From: Microbacterium pygmaeum
Lineage (GTDB): Bacteria; Actinomycetota; Actinomycetes; Actinomycetales; Microbacteriaceae
Assembly: GCF_900100885.1 (NCBI RefSeq)
Contig: NZ_LT629692.1
Coordinates: forward strand, 1-64,000
Length of the DNA stretch: 64,000 nucleotides
Reading direction: 5' to 3'
A program made the translations under genes and the position numbers. Position 1 is the first letter of the stretch; each line of letters opens with the position of its first letter. The notes under the pieces were generated by a model. That model made no database searches. It saw nothing but the letters and a program-made list of their open reading frames with translations, and had not been told where the DNA came from. This document shows positions 34,764 through 43,600 of this stretch, piece by piece.

Positions 34764-34809
34764 GTGCGAGCCGTGCTGTTTCGTGTACACGACACACCCC
34801 GGCTCGCAC
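34764..34809. repeat. REP-like inverted repeat, copy 1
   Basis: GTGCGAGCCG (34764-34773) and its perfect complement CGGCTCGCAC (34800-34809) enclose a loop ending in ACACACCCC. A related element in the same orientation lies at 36097-36142. Confidence 0.65.
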
Positions 34810-34977
34810 GGAATCGATCGGCTCGGGAAAGTGACCAGAGAAACGCGCGGTCGGGCGCAGGGTCACGGAGCGCGCGTCAGCGCCGTGGGACGACGTGCGC
34901 GCGTCAGCGCCGTGGGGCGCCCAGGGTCATGCAGCGCGCGTCAGCGCCGCGGGGCGCCCAGGGTCATGCGGCGCGCT

Positions 34978-35958
34978 TCAGCGCGGCGGAACGACGTGGA
35001 AGTGCGCGAGGCGGATGCCGAGGGTGCGCGCGCTGTCGAGCGCAGGCATCCCCCACCTCGGGAACTTGCGATTCGTCGTTCCGCGGATCCAGTCCTCGCG
35101 CGCTTTCTCGGCGAGGAGCGTGCGCTCGAGGTCGACGCCACCTCGCATCCGGGCGTCCAGATACTTCCCGACGCCGTCGAACTCCCCCCACGAGTTCACG
35201 TCGTCCAGGCCGAAGTCCACGAAGTACCAGCCCCCGACGGGGTCTGGGATGGGCACTTGGAGGCGCGGCGGCGCGAAACCGAGCTCGAGCAGGTAGAGCC
35301 GGCTGACACTCTCCCCCGGAAGCTGTGCGCGGCCGTCCGCGAGCGCGACGATCCTCCGGCCACGTCTGACGCCACGCGCGCCACGCACTCGTTCCATCGA
35401 TGCGCGGACGGCCTCGCGCAGTTCCTCGGCGGCGACGTGATCGTACGTCCGCGTCGCCGGATCCCACGCGACGCGTCGGAGCGCAGCATCCGCGATCGAC
35501 AGCCCGGCTTCCGGTGTCGCGAGCCGGCTCATGTCGGCGACTGTCCGTGCCAGCGACGTTGTCGGGATGCCGTCGATCAGCACCCGCTCCCCCTCGGACA
35601 CATCGACCTCGTGACGGGCGACATCGCCGGTGCTCACGTGACCGTCGAGGGTGGACCCGCTCTGATGCACGCGGCGCGGCGTGATCCGGAACAGCGGCAG
35701 ATCCCACATCACGGCCGCCGAGACGAGCGAGGCGACCCCGACTCCATCGCGGCTTCGCGCGTATGCCGCCAGGACGCGGTACCGGTGACGCTGTTCGACG
35801 TGCGCTGCGCGCCACGTTTCGCCGTCGATGTACCACCCGCTGTGGAGCTTGTGCAGGCGTCCCGCGCGCACCGACGCAGCGATGGCGCGACTCGAGAGAC
35901 CCCGGGCGTCGAGTTCACCCCGTGAGATCAGATCGGTCAGATCTGCGGTCATGCGCAT
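34978..35958 (-). CDS. AbiEi antitoxin-like / DUF559-type nuclease-like protein
   Basis: A protein of about 326 residues. The N-terminus (about 5-60; LTDLISRGELDARGLSSRAI, LHSGWYID) resembles the winged-helix AbiEi antitoxin domain. The C-terminal 100 residues (YFVDFGLDDVNSWGEFDG then KYL and EKAREDWIR) look like the DUF559/Vsr-like PD-(D/E)XK fold common in this actinobacterial family; the lysine of the motif is not obvious. Neither a Type IV toxin nor any other partner gene is adjacent. ATGs at 35958 and 35952 are both possible. It interrupts the ribosomal supercluster between map/dsbA-like and infA and is bounded by two REP-like repeats. Confidence 0.65.
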   Translation of the reverse strand: MRMTADLTDLISRGELDARGLSSRAIAASVRAGRLHKLHSGWYIDGETWRAAHVEQRHRYRVLAAYARSRDGVGVASLVSAAVMWDLPLFRITPRRVHQSGSTLDGHVSTGDVARHEVDVSEGERVLIDGIPTTSLARTVADMSRLATPEAGLSIADAALRRVAWDPATRTYDHVAAEELREAVRASMERVRGARGVRRGRRIVALADGRAQLPGESVSRLYLLELGFAPPRLQVPIPDPVGGWYFVDFGLDDVNSWGEFDGVGKYLDARMRGGVDLERTLLAEKAREDWIRGTTNRKFPRWGMPALDSARTLGIRLAHFHVVPPR

Positions 35959-36096
35959 GCCCCAGCATCCGCCGCCGTCCCCTCGATTCACCTCCCGAGC
36001 GTCGCGTCTGTGCACGATCCGCGACACGTGGACTCTGGGGAGGAACCCGCATGCCGAGCTCGACCGCCCGGCGTGCTCGCCCAGCCGATACGACTG

Positions 36097-36142
36097 GTGC
36101 GAGCCGCGACGTTCCGCGCGCTCGACACACCCCGGGTCGCAC
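36097..36142. repeat. REP-like inverted repeat, copy 2
   Basis: GTGCGAGCCG (36097-36106) pairs with CGGGTCGCAC (36133-36142) with one mismatch; the loop also ends in ACACACCC. It is similar in length, orientation and loop end to the element at 34764. Confidence 0.6.
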
Positions 36143-36207
36143 GAAGCATCGCGGCTCGGCGGGAGGGCGAGCGGATGCGGCGCGCGGCGCCAGGCGCCGC
36201 AGCGCGC

Positions 36208-36891
36208 CTACTGGAAGAGCGAGCCCAGGTCCGCCGGGTCGGGCAGCGTCGAGGTCGCGATGGTCTCGCCGTTGATCGCGATCGTCGGCGTGCCGATGCC
36301 CGTCGCGCCCGGCGCGATCGGAGTCTGATCGGTCATCGCCGTGACGTACTTCGAGTACTCGCCGTCGTTCACGCACGAATCGATGCCGGTCACCCCGACA
36401 CCCGCGGCGACCGCCAGGATCTGCTCGTTCGTGAGCCCTGCCGTTCCCTCCGCGGGCTGATTGGCGAACATCGCCTGCATGAACGGCAGGGCGGCGGTCC
36501 CGTCCGCTGCAGCCACGCAGTACATCGCATTCGCGGCGCGCGTGGAGTACTCGGTGCCCTGCGAGGCGCGGTCCAGGATCGAGATCGGGTGGATGTTCAG
36601 CGTGATCGTGCCGTCATCGACGAGCCCCGAAATGGCCTCGCCGTAGATCTGCTCGAACTGGTTGCAGATCGGGCACATGAAGTCGATGTAGGTGTCCATC
36701 GTCCCGGTGCCCTCGCCGACGGCGATCGCTCCGGTCTCGGTGTTGATGGTCGCGCCCTGCGGCGCCGGACCGGGGTCGTCCGTGGAGTTGTTCATCGCGA
36801 CGACCAGCACTGTGACCAGCACGAGCGCGACCACAACGGCCGCGCTCACCCAGATCGCGAACCAATTAACCTTGCGGGCAGTCGCAGCCAT
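36208..36891 (-). CDS. Membrane-anchored DsbA-family thioredoxin-fold protein
   Basis: A 227-residue protein: one N-terminal helix (about 10-33), then an extracytoplasmic thioredoxin fold with the redox pair Cys73 and Cys76 (DFMCPICNQFEQIYG) and the cis-proline segment IGTPTIAING. It would oxidise or isomerise disulfides in exported proteins. ATG 36891 is chosen over GTG 36894 because GAGGA lies 6 bases before it. It follows map by 27 bases. Confidence 0.87.
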   Translation of the reverse strand: MAATARKVNWFAIWVSAAVVVALVLVTVLVVAMNNSTDDPGPAPQGATINTETGAIAVGEGTGTMDTYIDFMCPICNQFEQIYGEAISGLVDDGTITLNIHPISILDRASQGTEYSTRAANAMYCVAAADGTAALPFMQAMFANQPAEGTAGLTNEQILAVAAGVGVTGIDSCVNDGEYSKYVTAMTDQTPIAPGATGIGTPTIAINGETIATSTLPDPADLGSLFQ

Positions 36892-36918
36892 CACAATTCC
36901 TCACCTGCTGAGAAGCAT

Positions 36919-37749
36919 CTACTGAACGGGCGTGGGCGTCACGCCGAAGGGCGCGAGGCCGGCGGCCCCACCATCGGGTGCCGTGAGCACCCAGATACCG
37001 CCATCATGCACGGCGACGCTATGTTCCCAATGTGAGCCTGCTGTGCCGTCGAGTGTGGAGACCGTCCAGTCGTCGTCTTCGACGAAGGTCGCCTGATCGC
37101 CGCCGACGACCATCGGCTCGATGGCCAGCACCAGGCCCGGGCGCACCTCGGCGCCCGGATCCTGCACGCGGTAGTTGAACACCGACGGCGACTCGTGCAT
37201 CTTGCGTCCGATGCCGTGCCCGACGTAGTCGCGCAGGATGCCGTATCCCTCGCCGGATGCCTCGACGTAACGCTCCACCGCGACACCGATCTCGCCGATG
37301 TGCGATGCCGTCGCGAACGCGGCGATGCCGGCCCACAGAGATCCCTCGGTGATCTCGGACAGGCGGGTGCGCGCGGCGACCAGCACCGGCCGCGCCGGGT
37401 CGGGCAGCACGACGGTGAACGCCGAGTCGCCGTTCCAGCCCTGGTACTCGGCACCCGCGTCGATCGAGAGGATGTCACCCGGCTCGAGCGGGCGATGCGA
37501 GGGGATCCCGTGCACGACCTGTTCGTTGACCGAGGCGCAGATGGTGTGGCGGTATCCGCGGACCATCTGGAAGTTGGACTTCGCGCCGCGCTGATCGAGG
37601 ACTGCGGATGCTGCGGCATCCAGCTCCAGGGTGGTGACACCCGGCTGGATCATTGCGCGCACCGCGTCGAGCATCGCGGCCGTGATCAGCCCGGGCTCGA
37701 CCATCGACCGCAGCTGAGCCGGCGACTTGTAGATCGAACGGCGCAGCAT
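36919..37749 (-). CDS. map: Methionine aminopeptidase type I
   Basis: A 276-residue metalloprotease that removes the initiator methionine. Metal ligands are in SIDAGAEYQGWNGDSAFTV (two Asp), VGHGIGRKMHESP (His), LAIEPMVV (Glu) and HWEHSVAV (Glu). ATG 37749 is used; GTG 37752 is just before it. It follows adk by 33 bases in the standard secY-adk-map order. Confidence 0.96.
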   Translation of the reverse strand: MLRRSIYKSPAQLRSMVEPGLITAAMLDAVRAMIQPGVTTLELDAAASAVLDQRGAKSNFQMVRGYRHTICASVNEQVVHGIPSHRPLEPGDILSIDAGAEYQGWNGDSAFTVVLPDPARPVLVAARTRLSEITEGSLWAGIAAFATASHIGEIGVAVERYVEASGEGYGILRDYVGHGIGRKMHESPSVFNYRVQDPGAEVRPGLVLAIEPMVVGGDQATFVEDDDWTVSTLDGTAGSHWEHSVAVHDGGIWVLTAPDGGAAGLAPFGVTPTPVQ

Positions 37750-37782
37750 CACAGAACCCGGTTCACGGCGTGGGAGCGCAGG

Positions 37783-38376
37783 TCACGCCGCGGCGCGGCC
37801 GAGACCGCGCTCGCGCAGTGCGCTGACGATGCGATCGGTGACCTCGTCGAGCGATCCGGTGCCGTCGACCTCCACGACCAGGTCGCGCGTGCCGTAGACG
37901 CCGAGGATCGGCGCGGTCTCGCGCTCGTAGATCGCGAGACGGTTGGCGATCACCTCTTCGGTGTCGTCCGTGCGGCCCTGCTCCTGTGCGCGCAGCGTGA
38001 GCCGCGCAATGCTCTCATCGCGCGGCACGCTCAGCTCGATGACGGCGTCCAGCTCTTCATCGCGGCCCTCGAGGAACGCGTCGAGGTCGCGGACCTGACC
38101 GACGTTGCGCGGGTAGCCGTCGAGGAGGAACCCCTCCGCGGCATCCGGCTGGGAGAGCCGCTCCCGCACGACCGCGCTGGTCAGCTCGTCCGGGACGAGG
38201 TCGCCCGCCTCGATGATCGCGGAGACCTGCGTGCCGAGGTCCGTACCGCCGGCGATCGCCGCGCGGAACATGTCGCCTGTGGAGATCGCCGGGATTCCGA
38301 ACGCTTCCGCGATCCGAATGCCCTGGGTCCCCTTGCCGGAGCCCTGCGGCCCGACGATGAGAAAGCGTGCGGTCAT
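37783..38376 (-). CDS. adk: Adenylate kinase
   Basis: A 197-residue short-form adenylate kinase that balances ATP, ADP and AMP. P-loop GPQGSGKGTQ, the AMP site STGDMFRAA, and FLLDGYPRNVGQ are all present; the lid is the short form, without zinc cysteines. ATG overlaps the secY stop (ATGA), so it is translationally coupled. Confidence 0.97.
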   Translation of the reverse strand: MTARFLIVGPQGSGKGTQGIRIAEAFGIPAISTGDMFRAAIAGGTDLGTQVSAIIEAGDLVPDELTSAVVRERLSQPDAAEGFLLDGYPRNVGQVRDLDAFLEGRDEELDAVIELSVPRDESIARLTLRAQEQGRTDDTEEVIANRLAIYERETAPILGVYGTRDLVVEVDGTGSLDEVTDRIVSALRERGLGRAAA

Positions 38377-39695
38377 CGCAGGAGTCCTTCGTAGTGGCGC
38401 TGCTGGAGCTGCGCGTCGATCTGCTTGACGGTCTCGAGGCCGACGCCGACGATGATCAGGATCGAGGCGCCGCCGAACGGGAAGTTCTGATTGGCGCCGA
38501 CCGCGGCCAGGGCGATCAGCGGCAGCAGGGCGATGAAGCCGAGGTACATCGAGCCGGGCAGGGTGATGCGGGTCAGCACGTAGTCGAGGTACTCCGCCGT
38601 CGGGCGACCGGCGCGGATGCCGGGGATGAAGCCGCCGTACTTCTTCATGTTGTCGGCGACCTCGACCGGGTTGAACGTGATCGCGACGTAGAAGTACGTG
38701 AAGCCGACGATGAGCAGGAAGTACACCAGCATGTACAGCGGGCTGTCACCGGTGGTGAGGTACTGCGCGATCCACGCCACCCAGGGCTGGACCTGCTGGC
38801 CTGCCTGCGGCTGGTTGAACTGCGCGATCAGCGCGGGGATGTACAGCAGCGAAGACGCGAAGATGACGGGCACGACGCCGGCCATGTTCACCTTGATCGG
38901 GATGTACGTGTTGGTGCCGCCGTAGGTGCGGCGACCGACCATGCGCTTGGCATACTGCACCGGGATGCGCCGCTGCGACTGCTCGACGAACACCACCAAC
39001 GCGACCACCAGGATCCCGACCGCCAAGACGAGGAGGAAGACCTCGAAGCCGCGCGACTGCCAGATCGCCCACATCGAGGCGGGGAAGGCCGCAGCGATGG
39101 AGGTGAAGATCAGGATCGACATCCCGTTGCCGATACCGCGCTCGGTGACCAGCTCGGCGAACCACATGATGAGGCCGGTACCGGCGGTCATCGTGATGAT
39201 CATGAGCAGCTGGGCCCACCACACGTCGTTGGTGAGCAGCTGCTCGCACTCCGGGACGCCGGTGGTGCCGAACAGCTGACCGCTGCGCGCCACCGTGACC
39301 AGGGTCGTGGACTGCAGGAGCGCCAGCGCGATCGTGAGATAGCGGGTGTACTGCGTCAGACGCGACTGGCCCGACTGGCCCTCTTTATAGAGAGTCTCGA
39401 AGTGCGGGATGACCACACGCAGCAGCTGCACGATGATCGTCGCCGTGATGTACGGCATGACGCCGAGTGCGAAGATCGACAGCTGCAGGAGCGCGCCGCC
39501 TGAGAACAGGTTGACGAGTGAGAGCAGACCCTCGGTGCCGGCGGACTGCCGCAGGCACTCCTGCACGTTGGGGAAGTCGACGAACGGCGCGGGGATGTGC
39601 GCACCGAAGCGGTAGATGGCGATGATCGCCAGAGTGAATGCGATCTTCCGACGAAGGTCGGGTGTACGGAAGACCCGCGCGATGGCGCTGAACAA
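38373..39695 (-). CDS. secY: Preprotein translocase subunit SecY
   Basis: A 440-residue channel subunit with ten helices. Plug region PFVDFPNVQECLRQ lies in an extended first loop, and conserved cytosolic loops include RISQ-type RMVGRRTYGGTNTYIPIKVN. It forms the Sec pore with SecE and SecG. It is separated from rplO by 98 bases that contain a perfect palindrome, so its level may be set apart from the ribosomal genes. Confidence 0.97.
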   Translation of the reverse strand: MFSAIARVFRTPDLRRKIAFTLAIIAIYRFGAHIPAPFVDFPNVQECLRQSAGTEGLLSLVNLFSGGALLQLSIFALGVMPYITATIIVQLLRVVIPHFETLYKEGQSGQSRLTQYTRYLTIALALLQSTTLVTVARSGQLFGTTGVPECEQLLTNDVWWAQLLMIITMTAGTGLIMWFAELVTERGIGNGMSILIFTSIAAAFPASMWAIWQSRGFEVFLLVLAVGILVVALVVFVEQSQRRIPVQYAKRMVGRRTYGGTNTYIPIKVNMAGVVPVIFASSLLYIPALIAQFNQPQAGQQVQPWVAWIAQYLTTGDSPLYMLVYFLLIVGFTYFYVAITFNPVEVADNMKKYGGFIPGIRAGRPTAEYLDYVLTRITLPGSMYLGFIALLPLIALAAVGANQNFPFGGASILIIVGVGLETVKQIDAQLQQRHYEGLLR

Positions 39696-39753
39696 GAGGA
39701 TGCCTCCAGAGGGGTGCCGATGCGCACGGGGCGCATCAACTCCCAGGGTAACT

Positions 39754-39787
39754 CAGCAGGGGCCGGAGCATGCTCCGGCCCCTGCTG
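39754..39787 (-). terminator. Perfect 34-bp palindrome between rplO and secY
   Basis: Arms of 17 bases (CAGCAGGGGCCGGAGCA and its complement) meet with no loop bases. It lies 6 bases after the rplO stop on the minus strand and 58 bases before secY. It would form a stable hairpin acting as terminator or attenuator. Confidence 0.7.
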
Positions 39788-39793
39788 GGTGAA

Positions 39794-40357
39794 CTACTTG
39801 ACGGATCCGCCTGCGGCGACGATCTTCTGCTCGGCAGAACCCGAGACCTTGTCGACCGCCACGGTGAGCTTCACGTCGATGTCGCCGGTGCCGAGCACCT
39901 TGACCTTCTCGTTCTTGCGCACCGCACCCTTGGCGACGAGGTCGCCGATGGTGACCTCTCCGCCTGCGGGGTACAGCTCGGCGAGCTTGTCGAGGTTGAC
40001 CACCTGGTACTCCACGCGGAACGGGTTCTTGAACCCGCGCAGCTTGGGAGTGCGCATGTGGAGGGGCATCTGCCCGCCCTCGAAGCCTGCCTTGACCTGG
40101 TAGCGGGCCTTCTGGCCCTTGGTGCCGCGACCGGCCGTCTTGCCCTTCGAGCCCTCACCACGACCGACGCGGGTCTTCGCGGTGTGCGAACCCGGGACCG
40201 GACGGAGGTGGTGGACCTTGAGCACACCGGGACGGGATGCCGGAGCATCCGCCTTCGGCTTGTCGGCCTTCGGCGCCGCCTTCTTGGCCGTCGCCTTCTT
40301 GGGCGAAGCCTTCTTCTCGGTGACCTCTTCGGTCGCCTTCTCAGCCTTGTCGGCCAT
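39794..40357 (-). CDS. rplO: 50S ribosomal protein L15
   Basis: L15 core starts at about residue 43 (VLKVHHLRPVPGSHTAKTRV, GRGEGSKGKTAGRGTKGQKA). It carries a 40-residue Lys/Ala-rich N-terminal extension (EKKASPKKATAKKAAPKADK). ATG overlaps the stop of rpmD (TAATG). Confidence 0.97.
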   Translation of the reverse strand: MADKAEKATEEVTEKKASPKKATAKKAAPKADKPKADAPASRPGVLKVHHLRPVPGSHTAKTRVGRGEGSKGKTAGRGTKGQKARYQVKAGFEGGQMPLHMRTPKLRGFKNPFRVEYQVVNLDKLAELYPAGGEVTIGDLVAKGAVRKNEKVKVLGTGDIDVKLTVAVDKVSGSAEQKIVAAGGSVK

Positions 40358-40542
40358 TAGTCGATCTCCTCAACCTTCACGAGGTGGGCGACGGTCTTGA
40401 CGTAGCCGCGCGTCTGCGCGTCGTCGGGACGAACGACCGAGTCGTTGATCCGCTTCAGACCGAGGCTGCGCAGCGTGTCACGCTGGTTCTGCTTCTCGCT
40501 CACCTTGGACTTGATCTGTGTGACCTTGAGACGCGCGGCCAT
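40357..40542 (-). CDS. rpmD: 50S ribosomal protein L30
   Basis: A 61-residue L30 (MAARLKVTQIKSKVSEKQNQ, SLGLKRINDSV). ATG 40542 overlaps the rpsE stop (TGATG), which fixes the start although the frame is open further upstream. Confidence 0.97.
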   Translation of the reverse strand: MAARLKVTQIKSKVSEKQNQRDTLRSLGLKRINDSVVRPDDAQTRGYVKTVAHLVKVEEID

Positions 40543-41255
40543 CAGGCACCTACCTTCGCAGCAGCGGCGGCGTCGGCCTCCGCACGCACGAGACGAGCCG
40601 GCGCGACCTGGTCGAACTCGAGACCGCGGCGTGCGGCGACCGCACGGGGCTCCTCGAGCTGCTTCAGGGCGGCGACGGTCGCGTGCACGATGTTGATCGT
40701 GTTCGACGAACCGAGCGACTTCGACAGGACGTCGTGGATACCGGCGCACTCGAGCACGGCGCGGACGGGTCCACCGGCGATGACACCGGTACCGGCGGCG
40801 GCGGGGCGCAGGAGCACCACACCGGCGGCGGCCTCACCCTGGACAGGGTGGGGGATGGTCACGCCGACGCGGGGAACGCGGAAGAAGTTGCGCTTGGCCT
40901 CTTCGACACCCTTCGAGATCGCGAGGGGAACCTCGCGAGCCTTTCCGTAACCCACGCCTACGACGCCGTTTCCGTCTCCGACGACCACCAGGGCCGTGAA
41001 GCTGAAGCGACGACCGCCCTTGACGACCTTCGAGACGCGGTTGATGGTGACGACGCGCTCCAGGAACTGGCTCTTGTCGGCATCACGCGAACCACGGTCG
41101 CGCTGGTTGGCGTTGCGCTCGCGGCCACCGCGGCGCGGCTCGCGCTCGCGCTCGGCGGGCGCCTCGGTCGCAGCCGTCGCCTCGGCGGGCGCGGTCTGCT
41201 CGGCATCGACTGCCACTACGGTCTCCCCGTTGTTGTTGGTTGCTGCATCGCTCAC
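40542..41255 (-). CDS. rpsE: 30S ribosomal protein S5
   Basis: A 237-residue S5. The core begins at about 65 (RVVTINRVSKVVKGGRRFSF; AVLECAGIHDVLSKSLGSSN). An N-terminal extension of about 60 residues is first acidic and Ala/Glu-rich, then Arg-rich (REREPRRGGRERNANQRDRG). Overlaps rplR by 4 bases. Confidence 0.97.
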   Translation of the reverse strand: MSDAATNNNGETVVAVDAEQTAPAEATAATEAPAEREREPRRGGRERNANQRDRGSRDADKSQFLERVVTINRVSKVVKGGRRFSFTALVVVGDGNGVVGVGYGKAREVPLAISKGVEEAKRNFFRVPRVGVTIPHPVQGEAAAGVVLLRPAAAGTGVIAGGPVRAVLECAGIHDVLSKSLGSSNTINIVHATVAALKQLEEPRAVAARRGLEFDQVAPARLVRAEADAAAAAKVGA

Positions 41256-41611
41256 AGGTTCAAACCTCCTTCGCGGGCGCCGTCGGCGATCGCCGCGACG
41301 CGTCCGGCGTAGCGGTTCCCGCCGCGGTCGAACACGACATCCTCGACACCGGCAGCCTTGGCACGCTCGGCGACGAGCTCGCCGACCTTGCGAGCCTTGG
41401 CGGTCTTGTCACCGTCGAACGAACGCAGATCCGTTTCGAGGGTGGACGCGGATGCCAGGGTGTGCCCCTTCGCGTCGTCGACCACCTGGACGAAGACGTG
41501 ACGGGCGGACCGGGTCACGACCAGCCGCGGACGCGACTCGGTGCCCACGACCTTCTTGCGAAGGCGGGTGTGGCGACGCGCACGCGCGTCTGACTTCGAC
41601 TTCACAGCCAT
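41252..41611 (-). CDS. rplR: 50S ribosomal protein L18
   Basis: A 119-residue 5S rRNA-binding protein (RRHTRLRKKVVGTESRPRLV; VFDRGGNRYAGRVAAIADGA). Normal length. Begins 2 bases after the rplF stop. Confidence 0.98.
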   Translation of the reverse strand: MAVKSKSDARARRHTRLRKKVVGTESRPRLVVTRSARHVFVQVVDDAKGHTLASASTLETDLRSFDGDKTAKARKVGELVAERAKAAGVEDVVFDRGGNRYAGRVAAIADGAREGGLNL

Positions 41612-41613
41612 GG

Positions 41614-42150
41614 TTACTTACCAGCCTTTCCGGCCTTGCGCCGCACGACCTCGCCGGCGTACCGCACACCCTTGCCCTTGTAGGGCTCGGGCTTGCGGAT
41701 CTTGCGGATGTTCGCGGCAGCCTCACCGACGGCCTGCTTGTCGATGCCGGCCACGGTCACCTTGTTGTTGCCTTCGACCGTGAACGTGATGCCGGCGGGC
41801 GGCTCCACGAGCACGGGGTGCGAGAAGCCGAGGGCGAACTCGATCGAGCCGCCCTTCTGCGCGACGCGGTAACCGGTGCCGACGACCTCGAGGCCCTTGG
41901 TGTAGCCCTGGGTGACGCCGATGATGTTGTTGTTGATCAGGGTGCGGGTCAGTCCGTGCAGCGAACGCGACTCGCGCTCGTCGTCGGGGCGGCTGACCAG
42001 GACCTGGTTCTCCTCGACCTGAACCTCGATGGGGTTCGAGACCGTCAGAGACAGCTCGCCCTTCGGGCCCTTGACCGCGACATCCTGGCCGTCGACCGTG
42101 ATGGTCACGCCGGCGGGGATGTCGATGGGAAGACGTCCAATACGCGACAT
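41614..42150 (-). CDS. rplF: 50S ribosomal protein L6
   Basis: A 178-residue L6 (MSRIGRLPIDIPAGVTITVD; RKPEPYKGKGVRYAGEVVRR) of normal length, near the factor-binding site. 6 bases after rpsH. Confidence 0.98.
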   Translation of the reverse strand: MSRIGRLPIDIPAGVTITVDGQDVAVKGPKGELSLTVSNPIEVQVEENQVLVSRPDDERESRSLHGLTRTLINNNIIGVTQGYTKGLEVVGTGYRVAQKGGSIEFALGFSHPVLVEPPAGITFTVEGNNKVTVAGIDKQAVGEAAANIRKIRKPEPYKGKGVRYAGEVVRRKAGKAGK

Positions 42151-42156
42151 GTCAGG

Positions 42157-42555
42157 TCACCACACGTAGGCGAGGACTTCCCCACCCACGCCCTTCTGCT
42201 CTGCCTGGCGGTCCGTGAGGAGGCCGGACGAGGTGGACAGGATGGCGACGCCGAGGCCACCGAGAACCGTGGGGATCTCGGAGGACTTCGCGTAGACGCG
42301 AAGACCGGGCTTGGAGACGCGCTTGATGCCGGCGATCGAACGCTCGCGGTTCGGGCCGTACTTCAGCTCGAGCGTGAGGGTCTGACCGACGCGGGCATCC
42401 TCGACGTTCCAGGAGGCGATGTAGCCCTCCTGCTTGAGGATCTGGGCGATGTTGGTCTTGAGCTTGGAGCTCGGCAGCGACACGGAGTCGTGGTGCGCCG
42501 AGTTCGCGTTGCGCAGACGGGTCAGCATGTCTGCGACCGGGTCTGTCATTGTCAT
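42157..42555 (-). CDS. rpsH: 30S ribosomal protein S8
   Basis: A 132-residue S8 (MTMTDPVADMLTRLRNANSA; LGGLGVAILSTSSGLLTDRQ). ATG 42555 lies 8 bases after AAAGGA; ATG 42549 is the other option. Preceded by a 67-base gap, after rplE. No rpsN is found between rplE and rpsH, so S14 must be encoded elsewhere. Confidence 0.97.
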   Translation of the reverse strand: MTMTDPVADMLTRLRNANSAHHDSVSLPSSKLKTNIAQILKQEGYIASWNVEDARVGQTLTLELKYGPNRERSIAGIKRVSKPGLRVYAKSSEIPTVLGGLGVAILSTSSGLLTDRQAEQKGVGGEVLAYVW

Positions 42556-42622
42556 GTGGTGTTTCCTTTGTTCACCAGGTTTCGACGGGCTTTTCGAGCC
42601 CGCCGACCTGTGGTGGTGGGTA

Positions 42623-43237
42623 TTACGCCTGAGCGTCCTCGTTGCGGAACGGGAAGCCGATGGCCTTCAGCAGCGCGCGGCCCTCTGCATCGGTCTTGGC
42701 CGTGGTGACGACGGTGATGTCGAAACCGCGGACGCGATCGATGCGGTCCTGGTCGATCTCGTGGAAGACCGACTGCTCTTGCAGACCGAACGTGTAGTTG
42801 CCGGTGCCGTCGAACTGCTTGCCCGACAGACCGCGGAAGTCGCGGATGCGGGGCAGTGCGAGCGAGACGAGGCGGTCCAGGAACTCCCACGCGCGGTCGC
42901 CACGAAGGGTGACGTGCGCGCCGATGGGCTGGCCCTCGCGCAGCTTGAACTGCGCGATCGACTTGCGTGCCTTGGTGACGATCGGCTTCTGGCCGGTGAT
43001 CTTGGTGAGGTCGTCGACCGCACCATCGATCACCTTGCTGTCGCGAGCGGCTTCACCGACACCGGTGTTGACGACGACCTTGACCAGACGCGGGATCTGG
43101 TTCACGTTGACGTAGCCGAATTCCTCCAGCAGCGCCTTTTTGATCTCGTCGTTGTACTTCTGCTTCAGGCGGGGCTGAGATGCCGTGAGCGAGCCTTCGG
43201 CCGCCGGGCCAGCCACCGCGGCAGTGGTGTCTGTCAT
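42623..43237 (-). CDS. rplE: 50S ribosomal protein L5
   Basis: A 204-residue 5S rRNA-binding protein (RLKQKYNDEIKKALLEEFGY; KSIAQFKLREGQPIGAHVTL). About 25 residues longer at the N-terminus than E. coli L5. Its ATG follows the rplX stop by one base. Confidence 0.97.
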   Translation of the reverse strand: MTDTTAAVAGPAAEGSLTASQPRLKQKYNDEIKKALLEEFGYVNVNQIPRLVKVVVNTGVGEAARDSKVIDGAVDDLTKITGQKPIVTKARKSIAQFKLREGQPIGAHVTLRGDRAWEFLDRLVSLALPRIRDFRGLSGKQFDGTGNYTFGLQEQSVFHEIDQDRIDRVRGFDITVVTTAKTDAEGRALLKAIGFPFRNEDAQA

Positions 43238-43238
43238 A

Positions 43239-43598
43239 TCAGAGGTCCTTGCCTGACTTCTTCGCGAAGCGCACGCGGACGGTGCGCTTCACGCCGTCCT
43301 TGGTCTGCTCCTCGACGCGGTGACCGACGCGGGTCGGCTTCTTGGTCGAGGGGTCGACGAGTGCGACGTTGGAGATGTGGATGGGAGCCTCGAAGGTCTC
43401 GATGCCGCCCGTCTTGGTGCCGCGCTGGGTCTGGCCCACGCGGTTGTGCTTGGTGACGTAGTTCACGCCTTCGACGATGACGCGGTTCTGCTCGGTCAGG
43501 ATCTCGAGGACCTTGCCCTGCTTGCCGCGGTCGCCGCCACGCTCGGGCTTTGCGCCCGAGATGACCTGAACCAGGTCACCCTTCTTGATCTTCGCCAT
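43239..43598 (-). CDS. rplX: 50S ribosomal protein L24
   Basis: A 119-residue L24 with the KOW motif (KIKKGDLVQVISGAKPERGG, KVLEILTEQNRVIVEGVNYV), an early assembly protein. Begins 2 bases after rplN. Confidence 0.97.
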   Translation of the reverse strand: MAKIKKGDLVQVISGAKPERGGDRGKQGKVLEILTEQNRVIVEGVNYVTKHNRVGQTQRGTKTGGIETFEAPIHISNVALVDPSTKKPTRVGHRVEEQTKDGVKRTVRVRFAKKSGKDL

Positions 43599-43600
43599 GA

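Larger units (their letters stand above)
34504..34977. other. Intergenic stretch upstream of infA
   Basis: It holds the infA leader and promoter, a GC-rich region without genes, an inverted-repeat element (34764-34809) and, from about 34871, three to four imperfect copies of CGCGCGTCAGCGCCG that run up to the stop of the AbiEi-like gene. No gene is seen. Confidence 0.6.

Noticed and set aside
34504..34866. Extension of infA to 34866
   Set aside because: The extension runs through the promoter and is absent from IF-1 proteins.
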